Assembly: GCF_032118995.1 (NCBI RefSeq)
Contig: NC_092648.1
Location: 16,272,450 to 16,336,449 of the forward strand
Direction of reading: 5' to 3'
DNA from: Asterias amurensis
Lineage: Eukaryota > Echinodermata > Asteroidea > Forcipulatida > Asteriidae
DNA length: 64,000 nucleotides
This document shows positions 49,401 through 61,768 of this stretch, in pieces. The translations under genes and the position numbers were made by a program. Position 1 is the first letter of the stretch; each line of letters opens with the position of its first letter. Under the pieces are notes generated by a model, which was given only the letters and a program-made list of their open reading frames with translations, was not told the origin of the DNA and did no database searches.

Positions 49401-52400
49401 CTACGTACCTGCTTCTACAATATGCGTGAGTGTTGGGAACCTTTTCTTTACCCTCTTGCTACCGGTTCGGAAGATCATAACTGCGGACAGGTTGACGTAC
49501 CGCACGAGGGTCCTGCGTATGATGCGTGCCTCCTCGTCATTGCCAAGCACATGGGCAGCTACGTTGTAGACCACGCGGTCTGGCCATGGGATAGCTTTGA
49601 ACTGAGTCCACCACCTGCATTATGTTTGGAAAGAAACGAATCATTTGATTGATTTCAATGTAGATTTGATTTCAAGTCTGAGATTGTGCTTATTCCTCTG
49701 CATCGCCCACGAAAAACTCCCCCACAGTTTAATACCACGCGCCCCAACCCGCAATATGGTGATCGTTAAGGCAAATGACAGAGGTTAATCTGACAAGAGA
49801 GCGCTATTGCAGGCAACAATGTTTTGCCTATCGGGTAGACTAAAAGCCACGGTCACAGACTTCGAACCAAGTCTAAAGTCAGAGGTGTGAACGAACTCTT
49901 TACCGATAAACACGTTAGGGCCACAGCGATACCTCTATCGCGAGATTTTAACTATTTATAGCCAGAGTGCCGGCGGTGAACAGCAAGATGTTCTTTTAGT
50001 CACCATAGAAACATACATAAAAGGCTTTTCATCATCAGTCTATATGCTTATTATAACTAGAACATAAGAGGACTCAACTTGTGCTATACATTTTCCACAT
50101 GGTATCGTCAAAAACAAAGAAGTAAATCATCATTATGGATTGCATGTCGAATACTTGCCAAACTTTTTTGATTAACAAACAAAAAACTTGAAAAACACCA
50201 TACTGACACAGTGCAAAAATCATAACAAAGACATTTTAAACATTTATAGTGTTAAATATTTATAGTATTGATTTTTTCATTTCTTTTTTACTTTTACATT
50301 TCAAAAAGATAGATTAGGAATAGACCATTTCACTTCCAGACTCATCTCGTTGGGAAGGGAATGCTAAAACAAAATAACAGCTGCAACGAAATTCAGGTCA
50401 ATTGCGTTCACTTCCAACCTGCATATAAAACCTGAATACTTTGCGAACACACATAGCACAAGTGCAGAAATTTATAATTCGTAAATGTCTTTATTTGATC
50501 ACCATCGATTGACGCTTTCTCTCCCTCTTCCCCTCTCATGGATTCTCGCTATTTTTAAATAGCCCTGTTCTTCATTCAGATGATAGTCATGGACCTACCA
50601 CTCTGCTTTTTATATCTCTCTCTTCCCTCTCGCTTTGAGAGCACACGGGAACCCTTTTTAGTCCACGGTATAAAATAATCATAATTATGCATCCAGCTCA
50701 GCAAGCTGTCATCGCTGCCGGGACGGCTATAACCGGACTCGCTGATTACCGCCTAATGAAATCAAGCCCAGCACGCAACCGTATGGCGTTGGGTACTCGG
50801 CCTGAGCAAATTGGGGTGGTTTTGTTCCGACTCAACGGAAGACTACCGGAGAGGATGGCAAACAGAATTATTAGATTCATTGGCGGGGTAAACAAAATGG
50901 ACATTATTCTATGTTCCATCCAACTCAGTGATTAATCCTTCTTTATTAAGTTTAGTTTGCCAAGTCTTCTGATTTTTTTACATCGATGCATCCTTTATTT
51001 AAATTGCTACATATCGTCTCAACTGTAAACAAACACATGGAGCAGTTATATAAACCATACATACATTGATAGTTCAGATTTTTATGTTGCACTCATTTTA
51101 AGAAACTATTTTCCCTCTTGGGTATAGAGTCTTAAGTCATTGAAATTGAAGAAACTCTTCTGAAAAGGTGATTGTTGTTTACCAAATTCAATCACCCTTT
51201 TTACACCCATCCACTAAAAAGTAAGACCACGACAAATGGTCAACGCTATATTGAACCATCTGTTCTAATCAAAGAAACTAATGTCCAATTATGGACAAAT
51301 AAAATGACCACCAAGGTGTATAAATCAATATTCTCTGCATTGACTGTACAATCAAGGATATCAGCTTTAAAGCCATTGGACCCTTTCGGTACAGAAAAAA
51401 AAAAAAATCACAGATTTACAAATAATTCACAGGGTTTACAGAAGGTAATGGTGAAAGACTTCTCTTGAAATATTAGTCCATGAAATGCTTTACTTTTTGA
51501 GAAAACGGTAAAACAATATAAATTCTCGTTAACGAGAATTACGGAGTTGTTATAAACACATGTCATGACACGGCGAAACGCGCGAAAACAGGAGTGGGTT
51601 TTCCCGTTATTTTCTTCCGACTCCGATGTCCGATTGAACCTAAATTTCCACAGGATTGTTATTTTATAAGTTGTGATACACGAAGTGTGGGACTTGGACA
51701 ATACTGTTTACCGAAAGTGTATAATGGCTTTAATGGCGTCCTGTTCATGACAATTCCAATGGTTCCTTCTTCAAAGTGTAGTGGTATTATCCCACCATTC
51801 ACCATCCGTTCAAAAAAATAGTACATCCAGTATACGGTTGCAGTAATAGCACCCCGCAATTCTAAAGCTGATTAAATTAAATGCCTCTCATTTCCAGGGC
51901 TAATGTCATTACAGCGGCAATAAAATATGTATGCATACTGTGTAAACCATTCATGTAAAAAAAGCACCACCCGAAACGGTGTTATGGTCAGGAGTACCCC
52001 CGGGAGTGTTGGCGCGTATGGACCTTGGCTTGCTCGGTAAGGAGCCTAGTGGTATACCGAGTAATAAAGTGATGACCGACAGCTGGGCACAACATGAACG
52101 GGGCCCCTACCGATAATGTCCGGGCAGGGTCAAAGCAATCTCAACCGGAAAAAGGATGGTACCGTTAGTTTTTTTTTTTCCCTTTGCCACTAGCGTGACG
52201 ACAAGAGCCACTGCCGATGTCCCAGTGAATTTGGTCCCCCGTTAATTCGGTTCCCGATGGGTTGGACGAGGATGATTCAAAAGAGGGCGCTATCAGAAGA
52301 AATTGATTGCCACAGAAATCCTCCCACATAAAACACAAGGAACGTGTGAATGCATTCGAAAACAGCAATGTTGGAGCTGATATCAATGGATGCCACATAA

Positions 52401-53764
52401 TAAGCTAACACAAGGGTGGTATTGCCAAGCAAGATTTATATCACTTTCTCAAAAGTGGCAATATATGCTGGGTCGCTGGAAAGACTTTTTCTTCAACGTT
52501 GTTGGTGCAGCCATAATAGCTGAAGTCGCTTGATTTGGGTGCACACTATGCTTTGACATTTCGGTTGCTCTTACATGGCTTCGTACGCGGCAGTTGCACC
52601 TTGGGGTTCAACGCATGCATACCAGCAAAGCAACATACTTGCATGCGTCACAAAAACACATTATAATCGAATGAATCGTATTTGACCTTGGTGATAAAGA
52701 CAGGGAACAAGTCTATGTACTTTCAGTAAGAGTTAAAAATCTCAATAGAGGGCGTGTGTGGGTAAGCTGATGCGGAGTTGTGTGTTGAGCAGACTGGTCT
52801 CCCTCTTTATCCGCAAGAAAATACAGGTATTGGTTTTTACAGAACCGGTGATTTCATTGGATAAACGTGCAGTGAGCTTTAATTATTGTCAATGTGTGTG
52901 TGGTCGCTCTGTGACATTGCATTATGCATTGAATGGGCGTGGTCTCTTTGATGAGCGCCGGTGACGTCATCTACCTCCCTGAATAATTACAAATAAGTAT
53001 TGAAAAATATACCATAGGGGGCCTACATAAGATATAGGTCCACCATTCGCACATAAACAGTCAATTGTATGGACTGCCATATATTGCAATGGGGACATTA
53101 TGGTTGTATTACGTCAGGTTGACCTTGATTCTAAAAGTACGTGACCAATACTGTACAATTTGGCTAAATGCGTCTTTTACTGACAACCGTTTTGTCGTGT
53201 ACTCTGCAAACAACTGCATAGTCATGACTTCCCTGCTATTTATACTCGGTTTGCCTCACACGAATTATTAACAAGGAAAATACAAGATGCTGCGTGAAGA
53301 AGAAAAATGTGTTCATGATGTAAACAGCTACATCAAACTCTAGCTACCGGGCAATCTCGGTGGTCTAGTTGGTATGACACTGCTCTAGAATTCGTGGGTT
53401 CGAATCCTACCAGAGTATTATGCATGTGTTTTTCCCCACAGACCTCGGGAAAATACTGAGTATACAGTGCTAACATACATTGGTGTATGGGTAAAACTGA
53501 AATAAATATACATCAAACTCACCTGTCAAAAACAACTGTTACGTAGAAGCCGAGTACGAAACTTATAGGAAACACTTTGGTATAGTCGTAGGCATAGACG
53601 GCTAGATACTCGAATTTGGTTTGGCTGTCAGGGTGGAGTGCTAAGCGGTAGATGGCACTGACTAAGCCATACATCAACAGGAATATCAACATCTCTCGCC
53701 ACAAGAGTTTGTAGACGCTGGCCTTCCAGCGGAACAGCAGCCGGGTGAAACCGTGGATTTTAAA
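43447..53764 (-). CDS. Bestrophin (Ca2+-activated anion channel), first coding exon not found
   Basis: Pentameric membrane chloride/bicarbonate channel of the bestrophin family. Exons: 53764-53523, 49614-49409, 48890-48736, 48133-48056, 45264-45112, 44746-44666, 44396-44245 and 43990-43447; all seven junctions close in frame (536 aa plus stop). The protein starts at [20 protein letters not shown], so roughly 10-20 N-terminal residues are missing. Family marks: the pore neck [11 protein letters not shown], carrying the I-F-F gate residues (hBEST1 76/80/84); WW at an exon boundary; [41 protein letters not shown]; and the Ca2+ clasp [10 protein letters not shown] followed by DMNFIVDRN. After about residue 355 the cytosolic tail is Pro/Ser/Asp-rich and unlike vertebrate tails. 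It could be any BEST1-4 co-orthologue, so no number is assigned. Several introns carry MITEs and SINEs. Confidence 0.95.
45354..45474. mobile_element. Possible MITE in bestrophin intron
   Basis: Ends CCAAAGATTCGGTGTCTC and the approximate complement GGACCGAATCTCCGG, with CCCCCATATG near each end. It begins 90 bp upstream of the exon at 45112-45264. Confidence 0.5.
47820..48000. mobile_element. Diverged MITE, CCCATTTCATAGAGCTGC type
   Basis: TGGGCCCCATTTCATAGAGC at the left and CTCTATGAAATTGGG at the right. It lies 56 bp beyond the donor of the bestrophin exon at 48056-48133. Confidence 0.75.
48553..48701. mobile_element. Small MITE with GCCGTAGCC arms
   Basis: GCAGCTACAGCCACGGCTAC at the left and GTAGCCGTACCTGTAGCCGT at the right form imperfect arms around a ~60-bp loop. 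It lies in a bestrophin intron, 35 bp from the exon at 48736. Confidence 0.6.
51371..51729. mobile_element. TTAA MITE family 3, second copy (359 bp)
   Basis: Ends AGCCATTGGACCCTTTCGGT and CCGAAAGTGTATAATGGCT, flanked by TTAA at 51367-51370 and 51730-51733. Opposite orientation to 16253-16617. It lies in the bestrophin intron between 49614 and 53523. Confidence 0.88.
53340..53510 (+). mobile_element. tRNA-derived SINE, GGTGGTCTAGTTGG type
   Basis: A-box GGTGGTCTAGTTGGTATGAC, B-box GGGTTCGAATCC and tail ACTGAGTATACAGTGCTAAC. It ends 13 bp from the bestrophin exon boundary at 53523, so its tail lies at the very start of the intron, just past the donor site. Confidence 0.82.
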
Positions 53765-55499
53765 CTGAGATAGGGGGGAAAAACACAGAGAAAAACAGAC
53801 GGATAACGATTCGTTGGTATTTGGGGTATCATTGATGAAAATTATTTTCGCGGCTTGTTTTACTAATTTCTCAAAAACTGCAGCACCTCAGTAAGTAATA
53901 AGTATTTTAAGGGAAGCTGCCTACCGTCATTATCTTCAAACCGTGTAAGTAAAATGTAAATCTATGGATATTGTTTATTGTGTCCTGGGCTTTAAATGCG
54001 ATCTCCTAATGGACATTGGCGGTTAAACGCACATTCACAACGCGCAGCTAACATGATGGGCCCATGAGCAACCTTTGCTAGCAAGGGCGCCCTACTTTAA
54101 TGACGTCACGTGGCCATATGTATTGGGCAATTATTTCTGATGGAAATATTGAATGATACAGTGGTAAATGAACTAGATAAGCTTTCCTTTGTAAATAAGC
54201 CCCAAATCGTTCCCCTTTTCATTAATTTTCAATCCTGTGCTTTGTTTTTGAACTGATAAGCATGACGAATCTTTAACTTTCACCGATGTTCAGAACAATT
54301 ATATATAAACTAGTCTCTGCCACAAGGTTATGGTTCTCAACCGCTGAGTGAAAGACGATAGAGTTTCAACAGAAGAAACATACTGCAGTATTTTAACGCC
54401 GAGTCCAGTTCCATGCTTTATCAATGCTCGATTTCGCAGATGGAGTGTAGGCTAACTTAGGTTTAAAGCACTTTGCATGAACAGTTTGAACAGTGTGTAT
54501 ATTTAGAGCAGTCTGGTTTCGGACAAGTATAGAAACTAAATACATTTGAATTGGACGGGAATCGGATTTTGGCAGCTTCTATTTGCAGTCTAAACATACA
54601 ATTTGTATGTTCTCGTATATGAGACAATACAAGCGACGTCAGGGCGCAAACATGTGACTGCCTGAATTTGGGGGAAACGTCATTAGCAGTTTTCTCTGAA
54701 GAAATTATAAATTTTGTTCCATCTCTGTTCCGGTGCATGATAGAACCACCAATAGGCCTATAGCATTATGTAGATTGGAGTTACATTGTGGGTTGGGCTT
54801 CAGGCAATAATTTTTTTATACTCACATTCGTAATGGCAAAACAAATACGGAAAACGGAACCAAACCATAAAAATAAACAAAACTTCGCACTCCCGCAGCT
54901 CGCTCAACTACGATGTTTTCATATAAAATATAAATTCTACAATATAAATCTCGAGTGACTCATATTGGTCATAGCTGTATACATGGTACACTGGAGTAGA
55001 GGGTTATGTGGAAATAGAATAGGCACTCGATTGCTTACTTCGATCGCCAACGTTTCCGTAACAGATGCAAACCAGTGTTGTTATAGTCTAGTGAAATGTC
55101 CACCGGCCAACCAAGCAGTAGATGGATCGGGAATAAACTCCGTGGCGCACTATGTACAAGCACGGACCGTGTATTGAGTTTGAACCCTAAAGGAAACTTA
55201 TTGTTTACTCGATTAGCGCGGGGTGTGTTCATGTTCTCTAGGGTTATATACACACAAGCAGACGAATGTCTTACATTACAAACACTTAGGAAAACAAACT
55301 GAAACGGAATACATGTTAAAAGTGCCGTTCAGTTTTAAAAGAGGCGAATGTGATAACTTTAAAAATACAGAACATGATTGAAGATTTGATGACATCATGA
55401 TACGATATAGGAAGTATAACATTAACATTCAAACCAACAACTGAGGTCTGATGAGGAGGAACAGTGAACCACGACTCAAAAAAAGATAAGTAGGGGTTG

Positions 55500-56095
55500 A
55501 AACTTTGCATGGTGGAAGTATAATCATGTGAGGTTTGCGGTATCACCATATGGACATCTTATTTGAGTAGTGTTGGTTCTGAAAAGAACTGGTGGTTGAC
55601 AACTGGTTTTAACTATTATAAACCTCACAAGATATTTCCTATCAACCATGCAAAGTTCATTTGGAAAAACTCTGGTGCACTAAAAATTAACCGTATCCAC
55701 CTGCAGCCGTTTTCACGAAACGCAATATAATTAATCCTATCTCGAGTTAGGACGAGTTACTTGTCCTAACTTGGGATGGGTTCAATTCGTCCTAACGTCT
55801 ACATGGTTACTCGTCCTAAATTCTAAGATTAATCCTATATAGTAAAGGTTTGCGGTAACAGCATATAATGATAATCCCCCTAAATGCATTTTACAAGACA
55901 GGCCACGAGTTGGGCTGGTTCTGAGGAGAATCGTTGGTTTCTTCTTTTCAGAACCAGCCCAACTTATTTGTGACCATCATTACATGGTGTTACCGCAAAC
56001 TTTTACTACATCGTACTTCCACCATGCAAACTTTCAAATCCTACTTTAATACTAGCCCTAAGTTAGGAAGAGTTTGGTGAAGTCGACGGCAGATA
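55500..56095. mobile_element. Nest of palindromic MITEs
   Basis: Outer arms GAAACTTTGCATGGTGGAAGTA-type at 55500-55520 and its complement at 56012-56033. Inside are a TTAGGACGAGTTACTTGTCC-type element (55705-55850, with its other end near 56048-56095) and a 169-bp hairpin at 55840-56008 (arms TAGTAAAGGTTTGCGGTAAC and complement). At least two insertion events are needed to explain the layout. Confidence 0.65.
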
Positions 56096-57871
56096 ACCCT
56101 AGAAGTATTCTGATGAGTCGACGGCAGTTCTGATTTCACCAAATGCATCCCAACGGAGATACCAGTACATCACCGCAAGGGTATCCGATTCAGGCAAAAC
56201 ACACACACACACAGAGTGATTCAACACATGTAGATGTTTAAAGTAACAAGTACAGTCCGCATCACCGTTCCAAAGCCTGTGTCAATATCTACAAATGCAC
56301 CCTTAATGAAAAATACCACCAAACCCTCTCGTCTTGTTTGTCAATCTGGACATGCCCCAGATGCATCAAATGTCAATGGTTAAAATTAAAGCATGTTGGA
56401 ATTGTACGGATTATGATTTCATTCCCCCTAAGCGTTTTACTGAAGTTCCTGCCCACATGCCTGCCCACATGCATCAGCGTGCAAAGTATATAGGTACGGA
56501 CCCCAGTCGCTGACCTTTTCATTTTGATGATGGACACCGAGCATACAAACGTAAACTTAGGATCTTAACTGCAAGACTACCGCTTTCATAATTTTACGAT
56601 AATGTATTAAAATAGTTTTTTAATTTGTTCTTTCACGCGAAAACATTGTTGAAGTACTTTTACAGCGCAGACAAAAGGTTTGGTCACTACCTAATTTCGT
56701 GGGTTGCACAGTGGCAACATTGGTTCTCCGCTATTTAGTGCTTAGACTAGACACACTTGTCAGGTAACATTTTCTGATTACAAATTAGTTATAACACGCA
56801 AGGTGAGCTTCATTCCACTGTTTTGAAATTGACCGCGGTGAGAGGTATATATATATAGTCTACCTGACTCTTGCATCGCATTGAATTGTGATCAATGATA
56901 TACGCAAATGTTTGGTACCCCGAAGCCTTTTCTTATGTAGGGCAATGGTAGTGACGTATGGGGCTGTTTTTTGGAGTGGGTGGACTTGATGAAGTGCTCC
57001 ATCGATATCATCAGATTCATGCGGTGCGTGTGTCTGAAACGATTCCAGACATGTCTGCATAAAGTTGTCTGCTTGTGTTAATTTTAATGTTCCTTTTAAA
57101 TACTAAACCCAATTTTACTCTGTTTGTAATTTTCATGTTTTACCTGTAAAATGTAACCAACAATTCATAAACCATATAATCAAAGATTGTTATAGAGGGT
57201 GCTCCATTGTAGCCCATCGGTGCTTCCGATTCACAATATTTATTTTTCAAGCAGATCAAGTGATGTATCTTATGCTAGTTTTAAAGACATCCATGAAATG
57301 CCATAGATGTACTGATGTACTTTCCCAAGGCTATCGTCTTTGATGAAAACTGTACAAATAAGCTACGTCCAAGTTGGGGGAGGGTGGGGGGCGACTCGTA
57401 CACACGTGTTTCCATGTAATAAATGCAATTACTGGTCAGCTCAAGTTTGCACAACTGTGATGGTATATATACGTTTCATTCGTTATTCTTATATACGATA
57501 ATCGGTTTTTTCCCCGCTACAATCGCCGTCCAAACATCATCCTTCAGTCGTCCCAATTGGCCAAATTAACTGAGTCTCGATCCAAAATCTAGCGTCTTAT
57601 AGTTCTATGCTTTCATAGCAGATCAGTTTCTCGAACAGAATATTAATCTTAATTGCAACAATAAATTAAAAGTACAATAAAACACAGACACTGCACCTCA
57701 CATTGGCCAATTAAAGCTGAATGACTAGTAATAAATTATTTGTATAGTCTGCTGAATTTCATAATTGCAATTTTGTTGTTTATGTAATTATCTTGTATAA
57801 ATGTATTTAATGATGAATACAAGCAGACAACTTCTCGTTCGCTCCAACGGCTCGTAGACTAAAGAGACCTA

Positions 57872-58330
57872 TAGACCTGACAAGATTAAATGCACATAAA
57901 TACGAAAGAAAACTGGAGTATAAGAGACATCATAAGGACAATAAAACAAGCTAAAGGGAGATGGGCTGGACAAACTGCCCGAAGAAATGACAATATATTG
58001 ACAACAAGAATACTGGACTGGCAACAAGGCCAGGGAAAAGTACAAGAGATATGACAGAGAAGAAGATGGAGAGATGACATCAGGGTTTTTTGCCGGAACA
58101 ACATGGAACCAGAACTGCAAGAAATAGCAATGAATGGCGTCTACATGAGAAGGGCTATATACATCTTACACTGGATGAACACAGCCTACATGGTGATGAT
58201 GTTGATAGGCCTACATCCACGTAGATACACAAACCCAACTAATCTGGGCACAAGAAAGCGATCAGATTGTCAGGTCGATAATAAATGAGGCAGACCCCCA
58301 GACCAGCTGCTGAGCATCTGATCGCAACCG
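57872..58330 (+). mobile_element. Degraded 3' end of a LINE (non-LTR) ORF2
   Basis: In one frame it reads GRWAGQTARRNDNILTTRIL-DWQ and, after a stop, RRRWRDDI. This is the hallmark WAGH..R...W..R...W....G...RGRP..RW.DDI block at the end of many invertebrate LINE reverse transcriptases, followed by HWMNTAYMVMM near the 3' end. The fragment holds at least one stop and shifts of frame and has no upstream RT domain. Confidence 0.65.
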
Positions 58331-58551
58331 TAGCACTCTGGGTGCTTCATCCGTGTACTTGAAACCCCACATAATCAGAAATCTCTCATTATTCCATCTC
58401 ACGGTCCACTTATGAATTCATCTGAAACGATGCATAGAGCTGAGCTGACAAGTTTATACAGAAATTGCGTAGGTTGTGGTTTGATATTATTGAAACGTCG
58501 GCAAACTGAATACTGATTTATTTCATTATTGATATAACTATACACACTTAA

Positions 58552-58924
58552 AGGCACTTGGCACCGTTGCTAATTGTCAAAGACCAGTTTTCTCACTTGA
58601 GGTATCCCCAAAATATGAATAAAATAAAAAAAAAAACTGTGAAAAATGGTGACTCAATTGGTCATCGAAGTTGCAGAGAACAATTAAAGAAAAAACACCA
58701 TTGTTGCACAGTGGGTGTGCTTTCAGATGCATACAAAAGGCTCCAGGTTAGAAGTCAGCTGTTATTAATTGAGTGACAAATTACCCCTCTCTCAAAAACT
58801 ACGTTACTTCAGAGGGTGCTGTTTCTTACAATGTTTTACTATCAACAGCTCTCCATTGCTCGTTACCAAGTAAGTTTTTATGCTGAAAGTTATTTTTAAT
58901 TATTACCAATAGTGTACAGTGCCC
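58552..58924. mobile_element. TTAA MITE family 1, old copy (373 bp)
   Basis: Ends AGGCACTTGGCACCGTTGCT and ACCAATAGTGTACAGTGCCC, with TTAA at 58548-58551 and 58925-58928. The interior is more diverged than in the ERLEC1 copies. Confidence 0.85.
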
Positions 58925-60142
58925 TTAACACTCATAATCATGATTTCTGTCCACGTGCATATAACATTCATCTTTATTGAGCTTAAGCCATCTATGTTGC
59001 ATGTTAAAAAAAAAAAAAAATGAACTAAGTTGTAAGAATACTGGCTGAACTCATTTGATGGAAAAATTAACACGAATTGGTTACCGTTCTAATCCTCGTG
59101 TTTGAAACACATCGATTTGAGTTGAGTGACACAAACAACATGTATGCCCATCACGACGAGCCCTTGGATGTCAACGCACTTTGTCTCAATTTGAACAAAA
59201 ACACATAATAAAAAAGACTTCCTTGTCATTATACGAGTTTCGTTTTGATCACATAATTCTGGAGTAATAATAGAAAAGAAAAACGAACTGCAGCAAAAAA
59301 ATACCTCTCGGATCAAATTACCCAATGAAAATTCCACCGTCGGCTGACTGACCAGCTTTCACCGTCTGAAATTCAATCTCAAATAACCCGACTCTAATAA
59401 AACCCACCAGGTACATGTCTTCCAAACTCCTCAATAAAAACAACGGTTGAATGATATCAGTGAAAAATGTGAATAAACACCTTATGCAGACAACAGCATT
59501 TTGAGGCATATAATCCATACCACATTATAAACTAGACGACAATATTGGTGAGCCACATTTGCTCTCAAAACACACAAACACAAAAAAATCAAAAGTACGA
59601 TTCGCAAATTTTAACTCATTGAAAATCAACTTAAAATAGATCAATTCTGAAATAGGTTGCATTACAGGTGGAGTAAAGGTGGAATGTCGACACTTTTTAC
59701 CGCCTTTTAAAATATTTTATAAAAAGACAAATTTAGCAAGCATCTCAAAGATAAGTCGCCATTTGATATTCACAAACTGCCGCCCTAAAACCTCCCACTC
59801 AATGCCCCCCCCCCAATATTTTCTTCGACTCGGATGTCTCTGAAGTCAAGCATAACTTTTGTTTTGCCAGACCGACTTAATAGTTTCGCGGAGATATATA
59901 GATTTTTCCCGAGGAGGAGAAGAAAAAACAGCCCGTATATTATGATGATAAATGAGGGGCGGTCCGGGCCACCGTCACGGTATATCGACTCACTGTGATA
60001 CGGTGTTCTACTCGGTCATTAGGGGCCAGGGGAGTCCAAAAATTCGGTAACAAGAAAGTTTTGAATTAGCAGAAAAAATTGTGTTATTTTGTCCACGAAA
60101 CGTTTGAAGATTACAAACAATGAGTGTCAATAAATGAGCTAC

Positions 60143-60636
60143 TACACTGAAAAAACTGGCTCGTTAAAATCGACACCATGGGTGATGTCACATAATTATA
60201 GATACGATTTTTGGGGTTGAACAAAGAACTGACTAGAGTGGGATCCGAACCAACGACCTCCGGATTAACATGGATTCGAACCAACAACCTCCGGATTAAC
60301 GTGCCGGCACGTTAAACAACCTCCGGATTAACGTGCCGGCACGTTAATCCGGAGGTCGTTGGTTTGAATCCCACTCGAATCCCACTTGAGTCAATTCTTT
60401 GTTCAACCCCAAAAATCATTTGAAAGTTTAGCCAGTCAGTTTCCCTTGTGGTTTATATTGATATATTATAAATACAGAAGAGAGAATCAAAATTTACAAC
60501 ACGAGGTGTTAGAGTAACACTTATTTCAGCAATTACAATTACATTGGTGTTATGTTAACACCATGTGGTGTTAAGTTGGATTCTCTCTTGGTCATCTCGC
60601 TTAGTGTCAATTTTAACACCCCAGTTTTTGCAGTGT
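60143..60636. mobile_element. 494-bp foldback element with tRNA-like inverted core
   Basis: Termini ACACTGAAAAAACTGG and CCAGTTTTTGCAGTGT. The core holds two inverted tRNA T-arm-like segments (GGATCCGAACC and GGTTTGAATCCC) around a duplicated perfect palindrome, TTAACGTGCCGGCACGTTAA, at 60296 and 60331 (approximate starts). Related core at 14410-14548. Confidence 0.7.
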
Positions 60637-61401
60637 GGGGGGATGCGTTGCTCGAGAATCAGTAAACTTCGTGACAGAGGCTTCAAAACGACAGCTCAAA
60701 TTTGCATAATGTGAACACAGACTTGAAAATAACATCACAAATTACATTTGACACTTAGATTATAAACATAAGCCAATATTAGGGGCCATGTTATTTCACA
60801 CAATTTCGTTATCACAAAACCAGATCAAAAGCCTCAATTCAACCCAAACGCTACACACGACTCACTTGTAATACCACGCGTACATGTTCTATAGGCCCGT
60901 CACTAAAAAAAACCTTTTTAAATCCACGTGAATAATATGTCACAAGCGTAACTATGGAAACCCCGCGTGCTTAAAAAGAAGACGGAAAAAAACTCTTGCG
61001 GGTGGAAATCTATACTTAAACTCAAAATACACATCAGTCAGTCTGTAAAGGTTGTGTGTTATGGGGACAATCACGAGTCGAAAACACTGGTTATGTTCAC
61101 TTTGTCAATTGTTGAAGCAGGGGAAAACTGATGTTCATTTTGTTTTGTCCATGCGCAATATTAAGGTTATTCACATCACTACTATCCGTAATTGTATCCG
61201 AGCAAATCCTTGGGAAATGTGGACTCTAAGCACCGAAGTATGACGTCACGTTACCATGGATCCCGCTGATCTTTGAGTCGTTGGATGCAACACATTTGAG
61301 AAAGTCGTGCGGCGAATTTTTGTCTGGTCGTCAACTTATTAAACTTTATAGAAAATGAATATGAACGAACGAAAGCATATTTTGGTGTGGTTATTAGTTA
61401 A

Positions 61402-61768
61402 AGGGAAGGTACACATTTGGTAATTACTCAAAATTAACATGAACTTAAAAACTGACTTGGTAACAAGCATTGGAGAGCTGTTGATAGTATAACACATTGT
61501 GGGAAACGACTCCCTCTGAAGTAACGTAGTTTTTGAGAAAGAGGTAATTTCTCACTAAAATAATAAAAGACTTCTAGCTAGAAGTCTTTTATTCTTATCT
61601 GAAAGCACACAATTTCGCCCAACAAGGGTGTTTTTCTTTCATCATTTTCTTCCAACTTCGATGACCAATTGAGCCCAAGTTTTCACAGACTTGTAATTTT
61701 ATGCTTAAGATTGGACACACCCAGTGAAAAGAATGGTCTTTGACAATTACCAAACGTGTACCTTCCCT
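61402..61768. mobile_element. TTAA MITE family 1 variant (367 bp)
   Basis: Ends AGGGAAGGTACACATTTGGT and CCAAACGTGTACCTTCCCT differ from the other copies, but the interior (GAGAGCTGTTGATAGTATAA, TCCCTCTGAAGTAACGTAGT) is the same. TTAA at 61398-61401 and 61769-61772. The centre is a short hairpin, AAAGACTTCTAGCTAGAAGT. Confidence 0.88.

Noticed and set aside
50687-50935. 82-aa plus-strand frame ([12 protein letters not shown]...)
   Set aside because: It looks mildly coding-like but is short, intronic to the bestrophin on the opposite strand, and has no flanking splice pattern I could support.
21541-53510. Possible functional tRNA genes at the A-box/B-box sequences
   Set aside because: The three copies share a non-tRNA tail and cannot form a full cloverleaf; they are SINEs.
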